From the NCBI RefSeq assembly GCF_004006395.2, contig NZ_CP029758.2, forward strand, positions 434,001-498,000: a stretch of 64,000 bases of DNA, in the 5' to 3' direction. A program made the translations under genes and the position numbers. The notes beneath the pieces are model-generated. The model worked only from the letters and a program-made list of their open reading frames with translations. It was not told the DNA's origin and ran no database searches. The DNA is from Clostridium sp. AWRP. Lineage in GTDB: Bacteria; Bacillota; Clostridia; Clostridiales; Clostridiaceae. Of this stretch, positions 1 to 8,456 are shown piece after piece. How positions within the stretch are numbered: the first letter of the stretch is position 1; each line of letters starts with the position of its first letter.

Positions 1-1068
1 TATTTGGTTGCAGTTAGTGCAGTTGCATCTGGATGGTCTGGAACTTTTAGGGGGATTTTGCAAAATGCAGGGATTACGCTGCCTCATGCAATTAGTGCAT
101 CTCCAGCGAAAGGTGGAATAATAGATTTACCAGCTGTTTTTATAATACTAGTATTAGCTTCTCTTTTATACTATGGAATGCAGGAAAGTGCAAAAGTTAA
201 TAATATTATTGTTGCTGTGAAATTATTTGTAATACTCTTATTTATTTTTCTTGGAGTATCTCATATAAAGCTATCTAATTACGTACCTTTTATGCCTTTT
301 GGCTGGAAAGGGGTTTTTACGGGGGCAAGTACGGTGTTCTTCTCATATATAGGATTTGATTCTATTTCAACTGCAGCAGAGGAAGCTAGAAACCCTAAAA
401 AAGATGTATCACGTGGAATTATAATGTGTCTTATAGTAGTTAGTATATTGTATATTTCCGTTGCAGTTGTACTTACTGGAATGGTTCCGTTTAAGGAAAT
501 AGTTTCAGAAAATGCTGTGCCTGCTGCACTTGCAAGGGTTGGCATTAATTGGGGATCAGCACTTGTAGGTGTTGGAGCTATTCTTGGAATGATTTCTACT
601 ATGATAGCTATGCTTTATGGTCAGATTAGAATATTTATGGTTATGTCTAGAGATGGATTACTTCCTAAAGCATTTTCAAAAATTCACAGCGTACATAAAA
701 CCCCGTATGTTTCTACTATACTAACAGGTGTTATAGCTGCTATAATAGCTGGGCTCTTACCTCTTGATATTATTGTAGAGTTTTTGAGTATAGGTACATT
801 ACTGAGTTTTGCAGTGGTATCTATAGGTGTTATTTATTTGAGAAAGGCAATGCCTGATATAGAAAGAAAGTTTAAATGTCCGGGAGTGCCTTTTACACCA
901 GTAATAACTGTATTGTGCTGTGTTGTACTTTTGGCATCAATGCGTGCAATAACCTGGATAGGATTTTGTGTATGGCTTTCTATAGGTATAGTATTTTACT
1001 TTATTTATGGAAGAACCCATAGTGTTGTTCAGAACGAAAATTTGGACGAGAGTTCTCACAGCGCATAA
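1..1068 (+). CDS. APC-family amino acid permease, 5' end cut by the window
   Basis: The frame is open from base 1, so this is the C-terminal 355 residues of a longer protein. It aligns along its whole length with the permease encoded next to it, starting at about residue 113 of that protein, so about 112 N-terminal residues lie outside the window. It is strongly hydrophobic with repeated membrane helices and ends in a short hydrophilic tail. The family (APC superfamily, cationic amino acid transporter/YfnA type) imports amino acids with protons or exchanges them. The substrate cannot be read from the sequence. It is one half of a tandem duplication. Confidence 0.85.
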   Translation, partial: YLVAVSAVASGWSGTFRGILQNAGITLPHAISASPAKGGIIDLPAVFIILVLASLLYYGMQESAKVNNIIVAVKLFVILLFIFLGVSHIKLSNYVPFMPFGWKGVFTGASTVFFSYIGFDSISTAAEEARNPKKDVSRGIIMCLIVVSILYISVAVVLTGMVPFKEIVSENAVPAALARVGINWGSALVGVGAILGMISTMIAMLYGQIRIFMVMSRDGLLPKAFSKIHSVHKTPYVSTILTGVIAAIIAGLLPLDIIVEFLSIGTLLSFAVVSIGVIYLRKAMPDIERKFKCPGVPFTPVITVLCCVVLLASMRAITWIGFCVWLSIGIVFYFIYGRTHSVVQNENLDESSHSA

Positions 1069-1124
1069 TTAGATTTTAATACCTATTTACATTGCAGTTT
1101 AAGTCAACAAGGATGTGGAAATTT

Positions 1125-2507
1125 ATGAATATTTTCAAAAAGAAACCTATTGATCAATTGATGGATAGTGTAAAAAAAACAGATTTAAAGAGAAATCTTA
1201 AAGCAAGAGATATAGCAGCACTCGGAATTGGAGCTGTTGTTGGAGTTGGAATTTTTGTAGCAACTGGAGAAGGAGCCCATGCAGCTGGCCCTGCAATTAT
1301 ACTTTCATTTATTTTAGCTGGTATAGTGGCTTGCCTATGCGGCCTGTGTTACTGTGAACTTGTAACTATGTTTCCGGTAGCAGGAAGTACATATTCCTAT
1401 GCTTATATAGCATTTGGAGAATTTGTGGCAATGATTATTGGATGGTGCTTGACTGCTGAATATTCAGTTGCAGCTAGTGCAGTTGCATCTGGATGGTCTG
1501 GAACCTTTAGAGGCATTTTGCAATCTGTGGGAATTACACTTCCCCAGGCAATTAGTGCATCTCCATCTAAAGGTGGGATAATAGATCTGCCGGCTGTTCT
1601 TATAATATTAATTTTAACAGGGCTTCTATGTTATGGAATGAGTGAAAGTGCAAAAGTAAATGATATTATTGTTGGTGTGAAAATATTTATAATACTTCTT
1701 TTTATAGTTTTAGGATTATCACACATACATATAGCTAATTATAAACCTTTCATGCCTTATAGCTGGAAGGGTGTTTTTACAGGAGCAAGTACAGTATTTT
1801 TCTCTTTTTTAGGATTTGATGCAATTGCTACATCTGCAGAAGAAGCAGAAGATCCTAAAAAAGGTGTATCAAGGGGAATTATACTATGTCTTATGGTTGT
1901 TTGTTTCCTTTATGTTTCAGTAGCAGCAGTGCTTACGGGAATTGTACCTTATAAAGAGATAATTTCAGAAAATGCTCTGCCTGCTGCACTCCAAAGAATC
2001 GGAATAAACTGGGGCTCGGCTCTTGTAGGAGTTGGAGCTATCCTTGGAATGATCTCCACCATGATTGCTGTTTTATATGGACAAGTTAGGGTGTTTATGG
2101 CTATGTCTAGAGATGGATTAATTCCTGAGAATTTTTGCAAGATACACAAAACCCATAAAACTCCATACATTGCTACAATAATAGCAGGTAGTATAGCTGC
2201 TGCTATAGCAGGATTCTTACCTCTTGATATTATTATGGAATTTGTAAGTATAGGTACATTATTGAGCTTTATGGTTGTGTCTGCTGGAGTTATATATCTT
2301 AGAAAAGCTATGCCAGAAATTGAAAGAAGATTTAAATGTCCGGGAGTACCCTTTACACCTATAGTCACTATATTGTGTTGTCTGGTCCTTTTGGTATCTA
2401 TGCGTGCAATAACCTGGATAGGATTTTGCGTATGGCTTGTTATAGGTATAGTGGTGTACTTTACTTATGGAAGATTTCACAGCGTTGTTCAAAAAGAGAA
2501 ACCATAA
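1125..2507 (+). CDS. APC-family amino acid permease (tandem paralogue)
   Basis: A 460-residue integral membrane protein of about 12 helices. The APC helix-1 signature (LGIGAVVGVGIF, residues 33-44) is present after a basic cytoplasmic N terminus. It resembles YfnA/CAT-type cationic amino acid transporters. I chose the ATG at 1125 because AAGGA lies about 11 bases upstream and the protein then starts MNIFKKK; an in-frame ATG at 1113 and a TTG at 1092 are less likely. It starts 56 bases after the stop of a very similar permease, which indicates a recent tandem duplication, and the two are probably co-transcribed. Substrate unknown. Confidence 0.88.
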   Translation: MNIFKKKPIDQLMDSVKKTDLKRNLKARDIAALGIGAVVGVGIFVATGEGAHAAGPAIILSFILAGIVACLCGLCYCELVTMFPVAGSTYSYAYIAFGEFVAMIIGWCLTAEYSVAASAVASGWSGTFRGILQSVGITLPQAISASPSKGGIIDLPAVLIILILTGLLCYGMSESAKVNDIIVGVKIFIILLFIVLGLSHIHIANYKPFMPYSWKGVFTGASTVFFSFLGFDAIATSAEEAEDPKKGVSRGIILCLMVVCFLYVSVAAVLTGIVPYKEIISENALPAALQRIGINWGSALVGVGAILGMISTMIAVLYGQVRVFMAMSRDGLIPENFCKIHKTHKTPYIATIIAGSIAAAIAGFLPLDIIMEFVSIGTLLSFMVVSAGVIYLRKAMPEIERRFKCPGVPFTPIVTILCCLVLLVSMRAITWIGFCVWLVIGIVVYFTYGRFHSVVQKEKP

Positions 2508-2589
2508 GTTTTTCGTCAATTAAATACTAAGTAACAACTTTTGCACATATAAAATTTTTGCTTAATATAAAAATATTGCGATCTAAATG

Positions 2590-2777
2590 AATTCACAGTT
2601 CACAGTTCACGATGCATAATTTCTGTAGATTTTTCTCCGCTGTGCTGTGAAAAATTTTAAATTTAAAGCTTATTGAAGCTTTGCTTCAATGGTGTTATAT
2701 TTTAGATTTTCTGAAGTTTTAATGGAAGAAAATCATCCTTAATTGTGAACTGTGCATCGTGCATTGTGAATTAATTG
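2590..2777. repeat. Inverted pair of 7-nt repeat arrays enclosing about 120 nt (MITE-like)
   Basis: At 2590-2619 the sequence is a run of TTCACAG-type heptamers. At 2741-2777 the complementary run (TTGTGAA, CTGTGCA) appears in the opposite orientation. Together they form a fold-back element of about 190 nt. The interior is AT-rich and has a small AAGC/GCTT palindrome near 2665-2690. The same heptamer arrays recur at about ten places in the window. The remainder of the gap from 2508 to 3007 holds only the terminator at 2796 and the leader of the chemoreceptor gene. Confidence 0.6.
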
Positions 2778-2795
2778 AAAGTTGAGTTAACAAAT

Positions 2796-2845
2796 AAAAG
2801 ATCCTGCGGCTGCTGTAAAAAGGCACTGTAGGATCTTTTATTTTT
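2796..2845 (+). terminator. Rho-independent terminator
   Basis: The arms AAAAGATCCTGC and GTAGGATCTTTT form a stem with a roughly 20-nt loop and are followed by TATTTTT. The A-rich left arm would let it work in both directions. It lies about 290 nt after the permease pair and about 160 nt before the chemoreceptor gene. Confidence 0.75.
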
Positions 2846-3007
2846 AAGTTAAATGGTTAAAATTAACAAGGTTACGATTAATATGAAATAGAGGAAGGTA
2901 GGTAGTGCTATTCCTTTATTTTAATATAAATTTATTGTAAAAAACGTCGATATACTATAATATAATCGGGTGAATAATATTATTCATACATATGGGAGGG
3001 TTATTAT

Positions 3008-4720
3008 ATGAAATGGTTTTCAAACATAAGAATTTTGAGAAAATTGCTGACATCATTTATTATCGTATCAGTATTTACAGGAATAGTTGGAATGATCTCT
3101 ATTTCAAAAATGGGAAAGATAAACCAAAATTTGAACAATATATATAATGTAGATTTAAAGGGGACAAACATTCTTCAGGAATTAAAGGCAAATTTAATGG
3201 CAGTTAGAGGAGATATGCTTATTGTTATTGATCCTGCAAGTAGGGATAATTTAAAAAATGTAATAAGCGAAATTAATAATATTACAAACCAAGATGCTAA
3301 ACTTCAATCGGATTATAAATCTACAATTGTAACTGCAGAAGATAAGCAGCTGTTTGGTGAATTTGAGCAATACTTAGTGGATTGGAGAACTTCTCGTAAA
3401 AATGCTATTAGTTTGGCTCAGCAGGGAAATTATGAAGCTGCAAAGGTACAATTTCTTAAGTCGGAAGGCTATAGAGTAAAAATGTTTACAGTGCTTGATA
3501 AGGATATAAATTTAAATATGGGATTGGCCCAAGCTGATTATAAAGACAGCATAAGTCAGTATAAGTCTTCCTTTATTATGGTAGTTATTGGAATGATTAT
3601 AAGTATAGTTTGTTCTGTTTTACTTGGATTTATTGTTGCAAGAGATATTAACGGTCCAATTTTAAAAATTAGAAAATTTGCAAATGAATTTGCTGAATTT
3701 GATTTTTCTTCACCTATAGAAATGGGCAGAAAAGATGAATTGGGAGAAGTTGCTTTAGAACTTAACAAAGGACAAAAGAATGTAACTGACTTAATTAGAA
3801 CGATTATGGCAAGCTCTGACGAAATGAGCAGTTCTAGTGAAGAATTATCTGCAACGGCAGAAGAACTTTCAGCAAAGTCTGAAGATATGGATAATTCAGT
3901 AAAAGTTGTGGTGGGTAATATACAGGAAACAAGTGCAGCATTTGAAGAAATAACTGCATCTGTAGAAGAAGTGGATTCCAGTGTAAATGAATTGTCTGCA
4001 AAAGCTGTAGATGGAAATAGTAAAGCCAATGAATCCAAAAAAAATGCTGTTGCTGTACAAAGTAAAGGAAAAACAGCTATAGAAAAAACACAGGAATTAT
4101 ATGAGCAAAAAAGAGAGAACATGGTAAAAGCTATTGAGGACGGAAAAGTAGTAGAAGAAATAAGAGAAATGGCAGAAACTATTGCAGGAATAGCAGATCA
4201 AACCAATTTACTTGCACTTAATGCAGCTATAGAGGCAGCCAGCGCAGGTGAGCATGGTAAAGGTTTTGCAGTAGTGGCAGAAGAAGTAAGAGAACTTGCA
4301 GAACAATCTGCGGAATCAGTTGCAGGAATTCAAGAGACTATTGTAAAAGTACAGGATGCATTTAAAAATCTTTCTGCAAGTGGCCAGCATGTATTGACAT
4401 TTATCAATGAAAAAGTGAATCCAGAATTTAAAGCATTTGGTGACATGGGAAAGCAATATTATGATGATTCAGAATTTGTAAGTAAAATGTCGGAAGAAAT
4501 AGCTGCTATGTCAGAGCAACTTACTGCTATTATAGGGCAGGTAAATGAAACAACCCAAAGTGTAGCATCTAGTGCACAAAAATCTTCAGAAAGTTCAAAT
4601 TCAATACAGCAGAGTATTGAGGAAAATGTAAAAGCTGTAAATCAGATAGCTATTACAGCACAAAATCAAGCAGAGATAGCTCAGAACTTAAACGAATTAG
4701 TTCAGAAATTTAAAATTTAA
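3008..4720 (+). CDS. Methyl-accepting chemotaxis protein
   Basis: A 570-residue transmembrane chemoreceptor. It has a first membrane helix at about residues 10-30, a roughly 150-residue extracellular four-helix-bundle-type sensor region, a second membrane helix at about 190-212, a HAMP domain, and a long cytoplasmic coiled coil. The conserved signalling tip is clear around residues 385-430 (IADQTNLLALNAAIEAA followed by GKGFAVVAEEVR). It should control CheA kinase activity in response to an unknown ligand. The start has a good site (GGGAGGG, 7 nt before ATG). It stands alone, with a terminator directly downstream and no che genes nearby. Confidence 0.93.
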   Translation: MKWFSNIRILRKLLTSFIIVSVFTGIVGMISISKMGKINQNLNNIYNVDLKGTNILQELKANLMAVRGDMLIVIDPASRDNLKNVISEINNITNQDAKLQSDYKSTIVTAEDKQLFGEFEQYLVDWRTSRKNAISLAQQGNYEAAKVQFLKSEGYRVKMFTVLDKDINLNMGLAQADYKDSISQYKSSFIMVVIGMIISIVCSVLLGFIVARDINGPILKIRKFANEFAEFDFSSPIEMGRKDELGEVALELNKGQKNVTDLIRTIMASSDEMSSSSEELSATAEELSAKSEDMDNSVKVVVGNIQETSAAFEEITASVEEVDSSVNELSAKAVDGNSKANESKKNAVAVQSKGKTAIEKTQELYEQKRENMVKAIEDGKVVEEIREMAETIAGIADQTNLLALNAAIEAASAGEHGKGFAVVAEEVRELAEQSAESVAGIQETIVKVQDAFKNLSASGQHVLTFINEKVNPEFKAFGDMGKQYYDDSEFVSKMSEEIAAMSEQLTAIIGQVNETTQSVASSAQKSSESSNSIQQSIEENVKAVNQIAITAQNQAEIAQNLNELVQKFKI

Positions 4721-4730
4721 ATGTAAAAGA

Positions 4731-4773
4731 AAGTCAGTTTTACTTAGAAAAAAGTAGAACTGACTTATTTTTG
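4731..4773 (+). terminator. Rho-independent terminator of the chemoreceptor gene
   Basis: The arms AAGTCAGTTTTACTT and AAGTAGAACTGACTT form a near-perfect stem with an AGAAAA loop, followed by ATTTTTG. It begins 11 nt after the stop codon. Confidence 0.85.
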
Positions 4774-5099
4774 TTGTTAAATAATCTAAATTCTTAGATT
4801 TTATGTGACATCAGAAAATCGTTTCTAATGGTGAGTTGTGCATTGTGGATTTATTAATTTTTATGTAAAATTAATAAATAAAAATTAATAGATTACATAA
4901 AATTTCCACTTAAGATATTTCCTTTTAATTTTATAGGTGATATAATTAGCATAAATGGTATTTTTTCTACTATAATTAAGAATAGTTTCTCATAAACGTT
5001 CATATAGTACAATAATTGTTAATATAATTTATATATACATTTAACAAAGTTAGTGTAGTAAAATGTAATTATTAATGATATGGAAATGGGTGGAAATTT
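4774..5099. other. AT-rich intergenic region with a decayed heptamer repeat
   Basis: No open frame or RNA gene is evident. A short degraded stretch of the TTGTGCA/TTGTGGA heptamer repeat lies at about 4826-4856. The rest is very AT-rich and presumably carries the promoter of the downstream kinase, but I cannot pick out a convincing one. Confidence 0.4.
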
Positions 5100-6038
5100 A
5101 TGAAGAATTTTAATGAAGACGATGAAATTAATGAAAATAAGCTAAAAAATTTAATTATGATGAATTATACTCTAAGTCTGGAAAGAGAAATAGAGAAACT
5201 TAAAAATGATGCCGAAAAAAATAGTGAGAAATTAAATGAAAGCCAGGAACTCAATAAAAAAATTTTGCAGTTTATATATGGCTTATTTCATGAACTTAAG
5301 ACACCTTTAAATGTTATCTTTTCTGCAGTACAGGTAATGTCATTATGTACGGAATATGAAAATGGAGGAACTTTAGAGAAACAGAGTCAGTATCTTAAAA
5401 TAATAAAGCAAAATTGTTATAGACTTATGCGTCTTATAAATAACTTACAGGATTTAAGTAAATTGGATTCAGGATTTGCCAAATTGGAGTTGCACAACAG
5501 AAATATTGTAAGTTTTGTTGAAGATATTACTTTATCTTTAATTCCTTATGCTAAAGGCAAAGGTATAAATTTGATTTTTGATACCAATGTAGAAGAGAAG
5601 ATTATGGCTTTAGATTATAATAAGATAGAGAGAATTATTTTAAATTTACTTTCAAATGCAATTAAATTTACGCCTGAAAAAGGTACTATATGCATAGGGG
5701 TTGAAGACGAAGACGATAATGTATATATAAGTGTAAAAGATACAGGTGTAGGAATACCTAAGGATAAGTTTAAATTTGTATTTGAGAAATTCAAGCAGTG
5801 TGATAAATCACCTATAAATGGGAAAATTGGAAACGGCATAGGACTTTATCTTGTAAAATGTTTTACTGAAATGCATGGAGGCAAAGTTAGCGTAAAGAGT
5901 ATTTTAGGACAGGGAAGTACATTTACTGTAAAGCTTCCTGTTAAAGTTGTAGAAGAAAAATTAAATGATATAATTTACAGTGATGATGTGGATGAACAGC
6001 TCAATATAGAATTTTCGGATATATGTCCTAAAAATTAA
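5100..6038 (+). CDS. Soluble sensor histidine kinase
   Basis: 312 residues with no membrane helix. A charged coiled coil (about residues 10-55) leads into the HisKA domain with the phospho-acceptor in FHELKTP (His64). The HATPase_c domain has an N box (LLSNAIKF), G1 (DTGVGIP) and G2 (GNGIGLYLVK). It should autophosphorylate and pass phosphate to a response regulator, but none is adjacent, so it is an orphan. Cytoplasmic orphan kinases of this kind feed the Spo0A phosphorelay in some clostridia; whether this one does cannot be seen here. The ATG at 5100 has only a weak GGGTGG upstream. Confidence 0.88.
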   Translation: MKNFNEDDEINENKLKNLIMMNYTLSLEREIEKLKNDAEKNSEKLNESQELNKKILQFIYGLFHELKTPLNVIFSAVQVMSLCTEYENGGTLEKQSQYLKIIKQNCYRLMRLINNLQDLSKLDSGFAKLELHNRNIVSFVEDITLSLIPYAKGKGINLIFDTNVEEKIMALDYNKIERIILNLLSNAIKFTPEKGTICIGVEDEDDNVYISVKDTGVGIPKDKFKFVFEKFKQCDKSPINGKIGNGIGLYLVKCFTEMHGGKVSVKSILGQGSTFTVKLPVKVVEEKLNDIIYSDDVDEQLNIEFSDICPKN

Positions 6039-6107
6039 TGTCCATACTACGTTTATTTTACAAATTATAAATGTTATAATTGTTGTGGTAAAAAAGGCGG
6101 TGATAGT

Positions 6108-6980
6108 ATGGATGAAATTGCGGGAACTGGATGTGATATATTAGTCCCTTTTAATGAAAGAAAACCCTTAAAAGACATAGAACATAGTATTACAAAAAGA
6201 TATAGAAAGCATATATGGTCTAAATTTGTAAGGGCAATAAGTGAGTTTAAACTGGTAGAAGAAGGAGATAAAGTTGCGGTAGCAGTGTCTGGTGGAAAAG
6301 ACAGCTTGACTATGGCCAAATTGTTTCAGGAACTTCAAAAGCATTGGAAAGTAAATTTTGAATTGGAATTTATTGCTATGGACCCGGGATATCATGAAGA
6401 TATAAAAAAACTTTTAGTCAGTAATTGTGAATATTTAAACATTCCAGTGCACATTTTTGAGTCCGGTATATTTAATGTGGTAGATAATATTGCAAAGGAT
6501 TATCCTTGTTATATGTGTGCAAAAATGCGCAGAGGTGCACTGTATTCTAAAGCAAAAGAACTTGGCTGCAATAAGCTTGCACTTGGGCATCACTTTAATG
6601 ACGTTATAGAAACAACTCTTTTAAATATATTTTATTCGGGAAGCTTTAAAACCATGATGCCAAAATTAAGGTCTCAAAATTATGAAGGAATAGAACTTAT
6701 AAGACCTCTTTATTATGTAGAAGAATCTTACATTGAGCGTTTCATACAATCAAGTGGCATATGGCCTCTCAACTGCGCCTGTATGGTTGCAGCAAAAAGA
6801 ATAGGGAACAAGCGTTATGAAATTAAGGACATGATAAAGAAGTTGAAGAAGAATTTTAATAAGGATATAGATAAATTAATTTTCCACGCGGTTGAAAATG
6901 TAAATATGGATTCTATATTAGGCTGGGAAAAGGATGGAGAAAAGCATTCATTTATAGAGTCTTATGAAAGAAATAGTTAA
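6108..6980 (+). CDS. TtcA-family PP-loop ATPase (tRNA thiolation-like)
   Basis: 290 residues. An N-terminal segment of about 55 residues is followed by the PP-loop SGGKDS (residues 61-66), which binds ATP and adenylates a tRNA base. A CxxC pair (Cys134/Cys137) and a later CAC (Cys223, Cys225) fit the cysteines that hold an iron-sulfur cluster or carry sulfur in the TtcA/TtuA families. The likely role is 2-thiolation of a tRNA base; many clostridia have several TtcA-like paralogues of unknown target. ATG 6108 is preceded by GGCGGTGAT. It stands alone between a kinase and a small hypothetical gene. Confidence 0.8.
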   Translation: MDEIAGTGCDILVPFNERKPLKDIEHSITKRYRKHIWSKFVRAISEFKLVEEGDKVAVAVSGGKDSLTMAKLFQELQKHWKVNFELEFIAMDPGYHEDIKKLLVSNCEYLNIPVHIFESGIFNVVDNIAKDYPCYMCAKMRRGALYSKAKELGCNKLALGHHFNDVIETTLLNIFYSGSFKTMMPKLRSQNYEGIELIRPLYYVEESYIERFIQSSGIWPLNCACMVAAKRIGNKRYEIKDMIKKLKKNFNKDIDKLIFHAVENVNMDSILGWEKDGEKHSFIESYERNS

Positions 6981-7005
6981 TAATTGAAAAACCAAAATTT
7001 AATAA

Positions 7006-7067
7006 ATTGTGAACTGTGCATTGAAAAAGTTGTCAATTGTGAACCGTGCATTGTGAATTGTGAATTG
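7006..7067 (+). repeat. 7-nt tandem repeat array before a small gene
   Basis: Two runs of the heptamer TTGTGAA / CTGTGCA, separated by a short spacer, end 3 nt before the AAAGGG ribosome site of the gene at 7084. This is the same repeat as at 7392, 31511, 32629, 52025, 55320 and 57322. Confidence 0.6.
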
Positions 7068-7083
7068 ATAAAGGGTGTGTCAA

Positions 7084-7353
7084 ATGCTGAAAATATGGGG
7101 AAAATTAGTTAAGCAAAATAAAATAGTAAAAGATGAAGTAGTTGTATTAGAGGGCGGAGAAAATTATCAGGAAAATTTGAAAAGTTGTATTCTAGAATTA
7201 TGCAGAAAATTTGACATTGAAAAACCCTATTGGCTTCCTATTAATTTAGAAGAATATAACAGGAGAAGTAAGACATCTTTTAATTCCGATAATTTTATAG
7301 ATGAATTTGAATTTGATAAATTTGAAATAGAAGAAATTCACGATGAAAAATAA
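7084..7353 (+). CDS. Small acidic protein of unknown function
   Basis: 89 residues. The N-terminal third is basic (MLKIWGKLVKQNKIVKDE) and the C terminus is very acidic (about residues 68-88). There is no signal peptide, no cysteine pair and no motif I recognise. ATG 7084 was chosen because AAAGGG sits 8 nt upstream; the GTG at 7075 overlaps that site. It is a single gene followed at once by a terminator, with a heptamer repeat array in front of its ribosome site. Confidence 0.65.
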   Translation: MLKIWGKLVKQNKIVKDEVVVLEGGENYQENLKSCILELCRKFDIEKPYWLPINLEEYNRRSKTSFNSDNFIDEFEFDKFEIEEIHDEK

Positions 7354-7386
7354 AGAGATCCTATGAAAAGGAACTCTTTATTTTTT
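7352..7386 (+). terminator. Rho-independent terminator
   Basis: AAAGAG-TCC and GGA-CTCTTT arms with a TATGAAAA loop, followed by ATTTTTT. It directly follows the stop codon of the small acidic protein. Confidence 0.8.
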
Positions 7387-7391
7387 ACACT

Positions 7392-7418
7392 AATTGTGAA
7401 CTGTGAACTGTGCATTGA
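7392..7418 (+). repeat. 7-nt tandem repeat array
   Basis: Three to four heptamer units (TTGTGAA, CTGTGAA, CTGTGCA) lie between the terminator and the 3' end of the minus-strand gerQ-like gene. Confidence 0.55.
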
Positions 7419-7424
7419 ATAAAT

Positions 7425-7805
7425 TTAGTCAAAAATGGTCACAAATTTTACAGAATATATGTCTGCTAGTTCTCTTGTATTTGTTTCTGTGTTTTTTATT
7501 ATTATATAGCTAATTCCCACACTGTCCAATATTCCGGTACGGTCCTGGAGTGTTCCTGTACCCAAAAGGAAAGTTACTCTTACTTTTTTACCTATTTGGG
7601 TTCTTAAGTAACCTTGAGTATAATTCGTGTCTTGTTGTACTGGAGAACCTGGAGCCATTTCAAAAGGATTAGGGGATGGTGTTGGTGGAGGAGATGGCAT
7701 TGGCGTTTGTCGGATTTCATCACTGGAGTCAAATTCAGGCATTTCAGGTTCAGGTTCAGGAGTCATGGGCATAGTCCTAAAGTAATTGGGATAATTTGAA
7801 ATCAT
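7425..7805 (-). CDS. gerQ: GerQ-like spore coat protein
   Basis: 126 residues. A proline-, methionine- and glutamate-rich N-terminal half (about residues 10-52) precedes a compact C-terminal domain (about 64-126; QGYLRTQIGKKV to YSVKFVTIFD) that fits the GerQ/YwdL coat protein family. In Bacillus, GerQ is cross-linked into the spore coat and is needed to place the cortex-lytic enzyme CwlJ there. The gene directly upstream here encodes a CwlJ-type hydrolase, which strongly supports the call. The start at 7805 has TGGAGGT 7 nt upstream; an in-frame ATG 30 nt earlier has no site. Confidence 0.78.
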   Translation of the reverse strand: MISNYPNYFRTMPMTPEPEPEMPEFDSSDEIRQTPMPSPPPTPSPNPFEMAPGSPVQQDTNYTQGYLRTQIGKKVRVTFLLGTGTLQDRTGILDSVGISYIIIKNTETNTRELADIYSVKFVTIFD

Positions 7806-7831
7806 TAAAATACCTCCATATTTATTAATAA

Positions 7832-8272
7832 TCAAGTTTTAGCATATAGTTCTGTTGGATTGTAAAAGCAGTGCTTTGCTACTTTTACTTGGAAACTTCC
7901 TGTGCCAGTGTAGGGAAAAAGCCACGGACATGGGGCAAAGGGATTGAAGTACCAGAGAGAGTATCCTACAGTAAATAACCGGTTGCCTGCAAGTGCCCAA
8001 TCTGCTATGTCATAGTGTATTTGTTCAGGAACAACTGACCAGATATTTTGAGGATTGGGAACGCCCCCTAGTTCAGTACGCATACAGTCAAACTGCCCTT
8101 TCTGATAAAGTACTTTCCTAAGGTCGCCTTGACCTAGTCTCTGATATTCGCCATAGGGTACTCTAACTCTATTCATAATGGTAGTTGCTACTGCTTTCAT
8201 GCCATTTTCCCCTTCACCGCCTGCCTCACATTTTATAATCCTGGCCAGCAGCTCTCTATATGAAAATGCCAT
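7832..8272 (-). CDS. cwlJ: Spore cortex-lytic cell wall hydrolase, CwlJ type
   Basis: 146 residues, all one Hydrolase_2 (SleB/CwlJ) domain: the CEAGGEGENG segment carries the proposed catalytic Glu, and TTIMNRV and WYFNP follow. There is no signal peptide or peptidoglycan-binding domain, as is normal for CwlJ as opposed to SleB. The enzyme degrades cortex peptidoglycan during germination. It is the first gene of a two-gene minus-strand operon with gerQ, with 26 nt between them. ATG 8272 follows GAGGTG. Expression is probably late in the mother cell, though no sigma-K promoter was identified. Confidence 0.87.
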   Translation of the reverse strand: MAFSYRELLARIIKCEAGGEGENGMKAVATTIMNRVRVPYGEYQRLGQGDLRKVLYQKGQFDCMRTELGGVPNPQNIWSVVPEQIHYDIADWALAGNRLFTVGYSLWYFNPFAPCPWLFPYTGTGSFQVKVAKHCFYNPTELYAKT

Positions 8273-8456
8273 GATTTCACCTCGTATATTTTGCTTACAA
8301 TATTAGTGTATTTAAAAAGGTAGTAAAAAGTTACAACCAGTATTTAGAAATAGTAATATATCTACCAAAAAATTTTATATTGTCTATAAAAAAAGCTGTT
8401 ATTGTTATATAATTAATTTATATATGTTAATAATTAATTGAAGGAGAGGTAAACTA

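Noticed and set aside
279..545. Minus-strand open frame inside the first permease
   Set aside because: It is a shadow of the permease codons, with no ribosome site and a low-complexity product.
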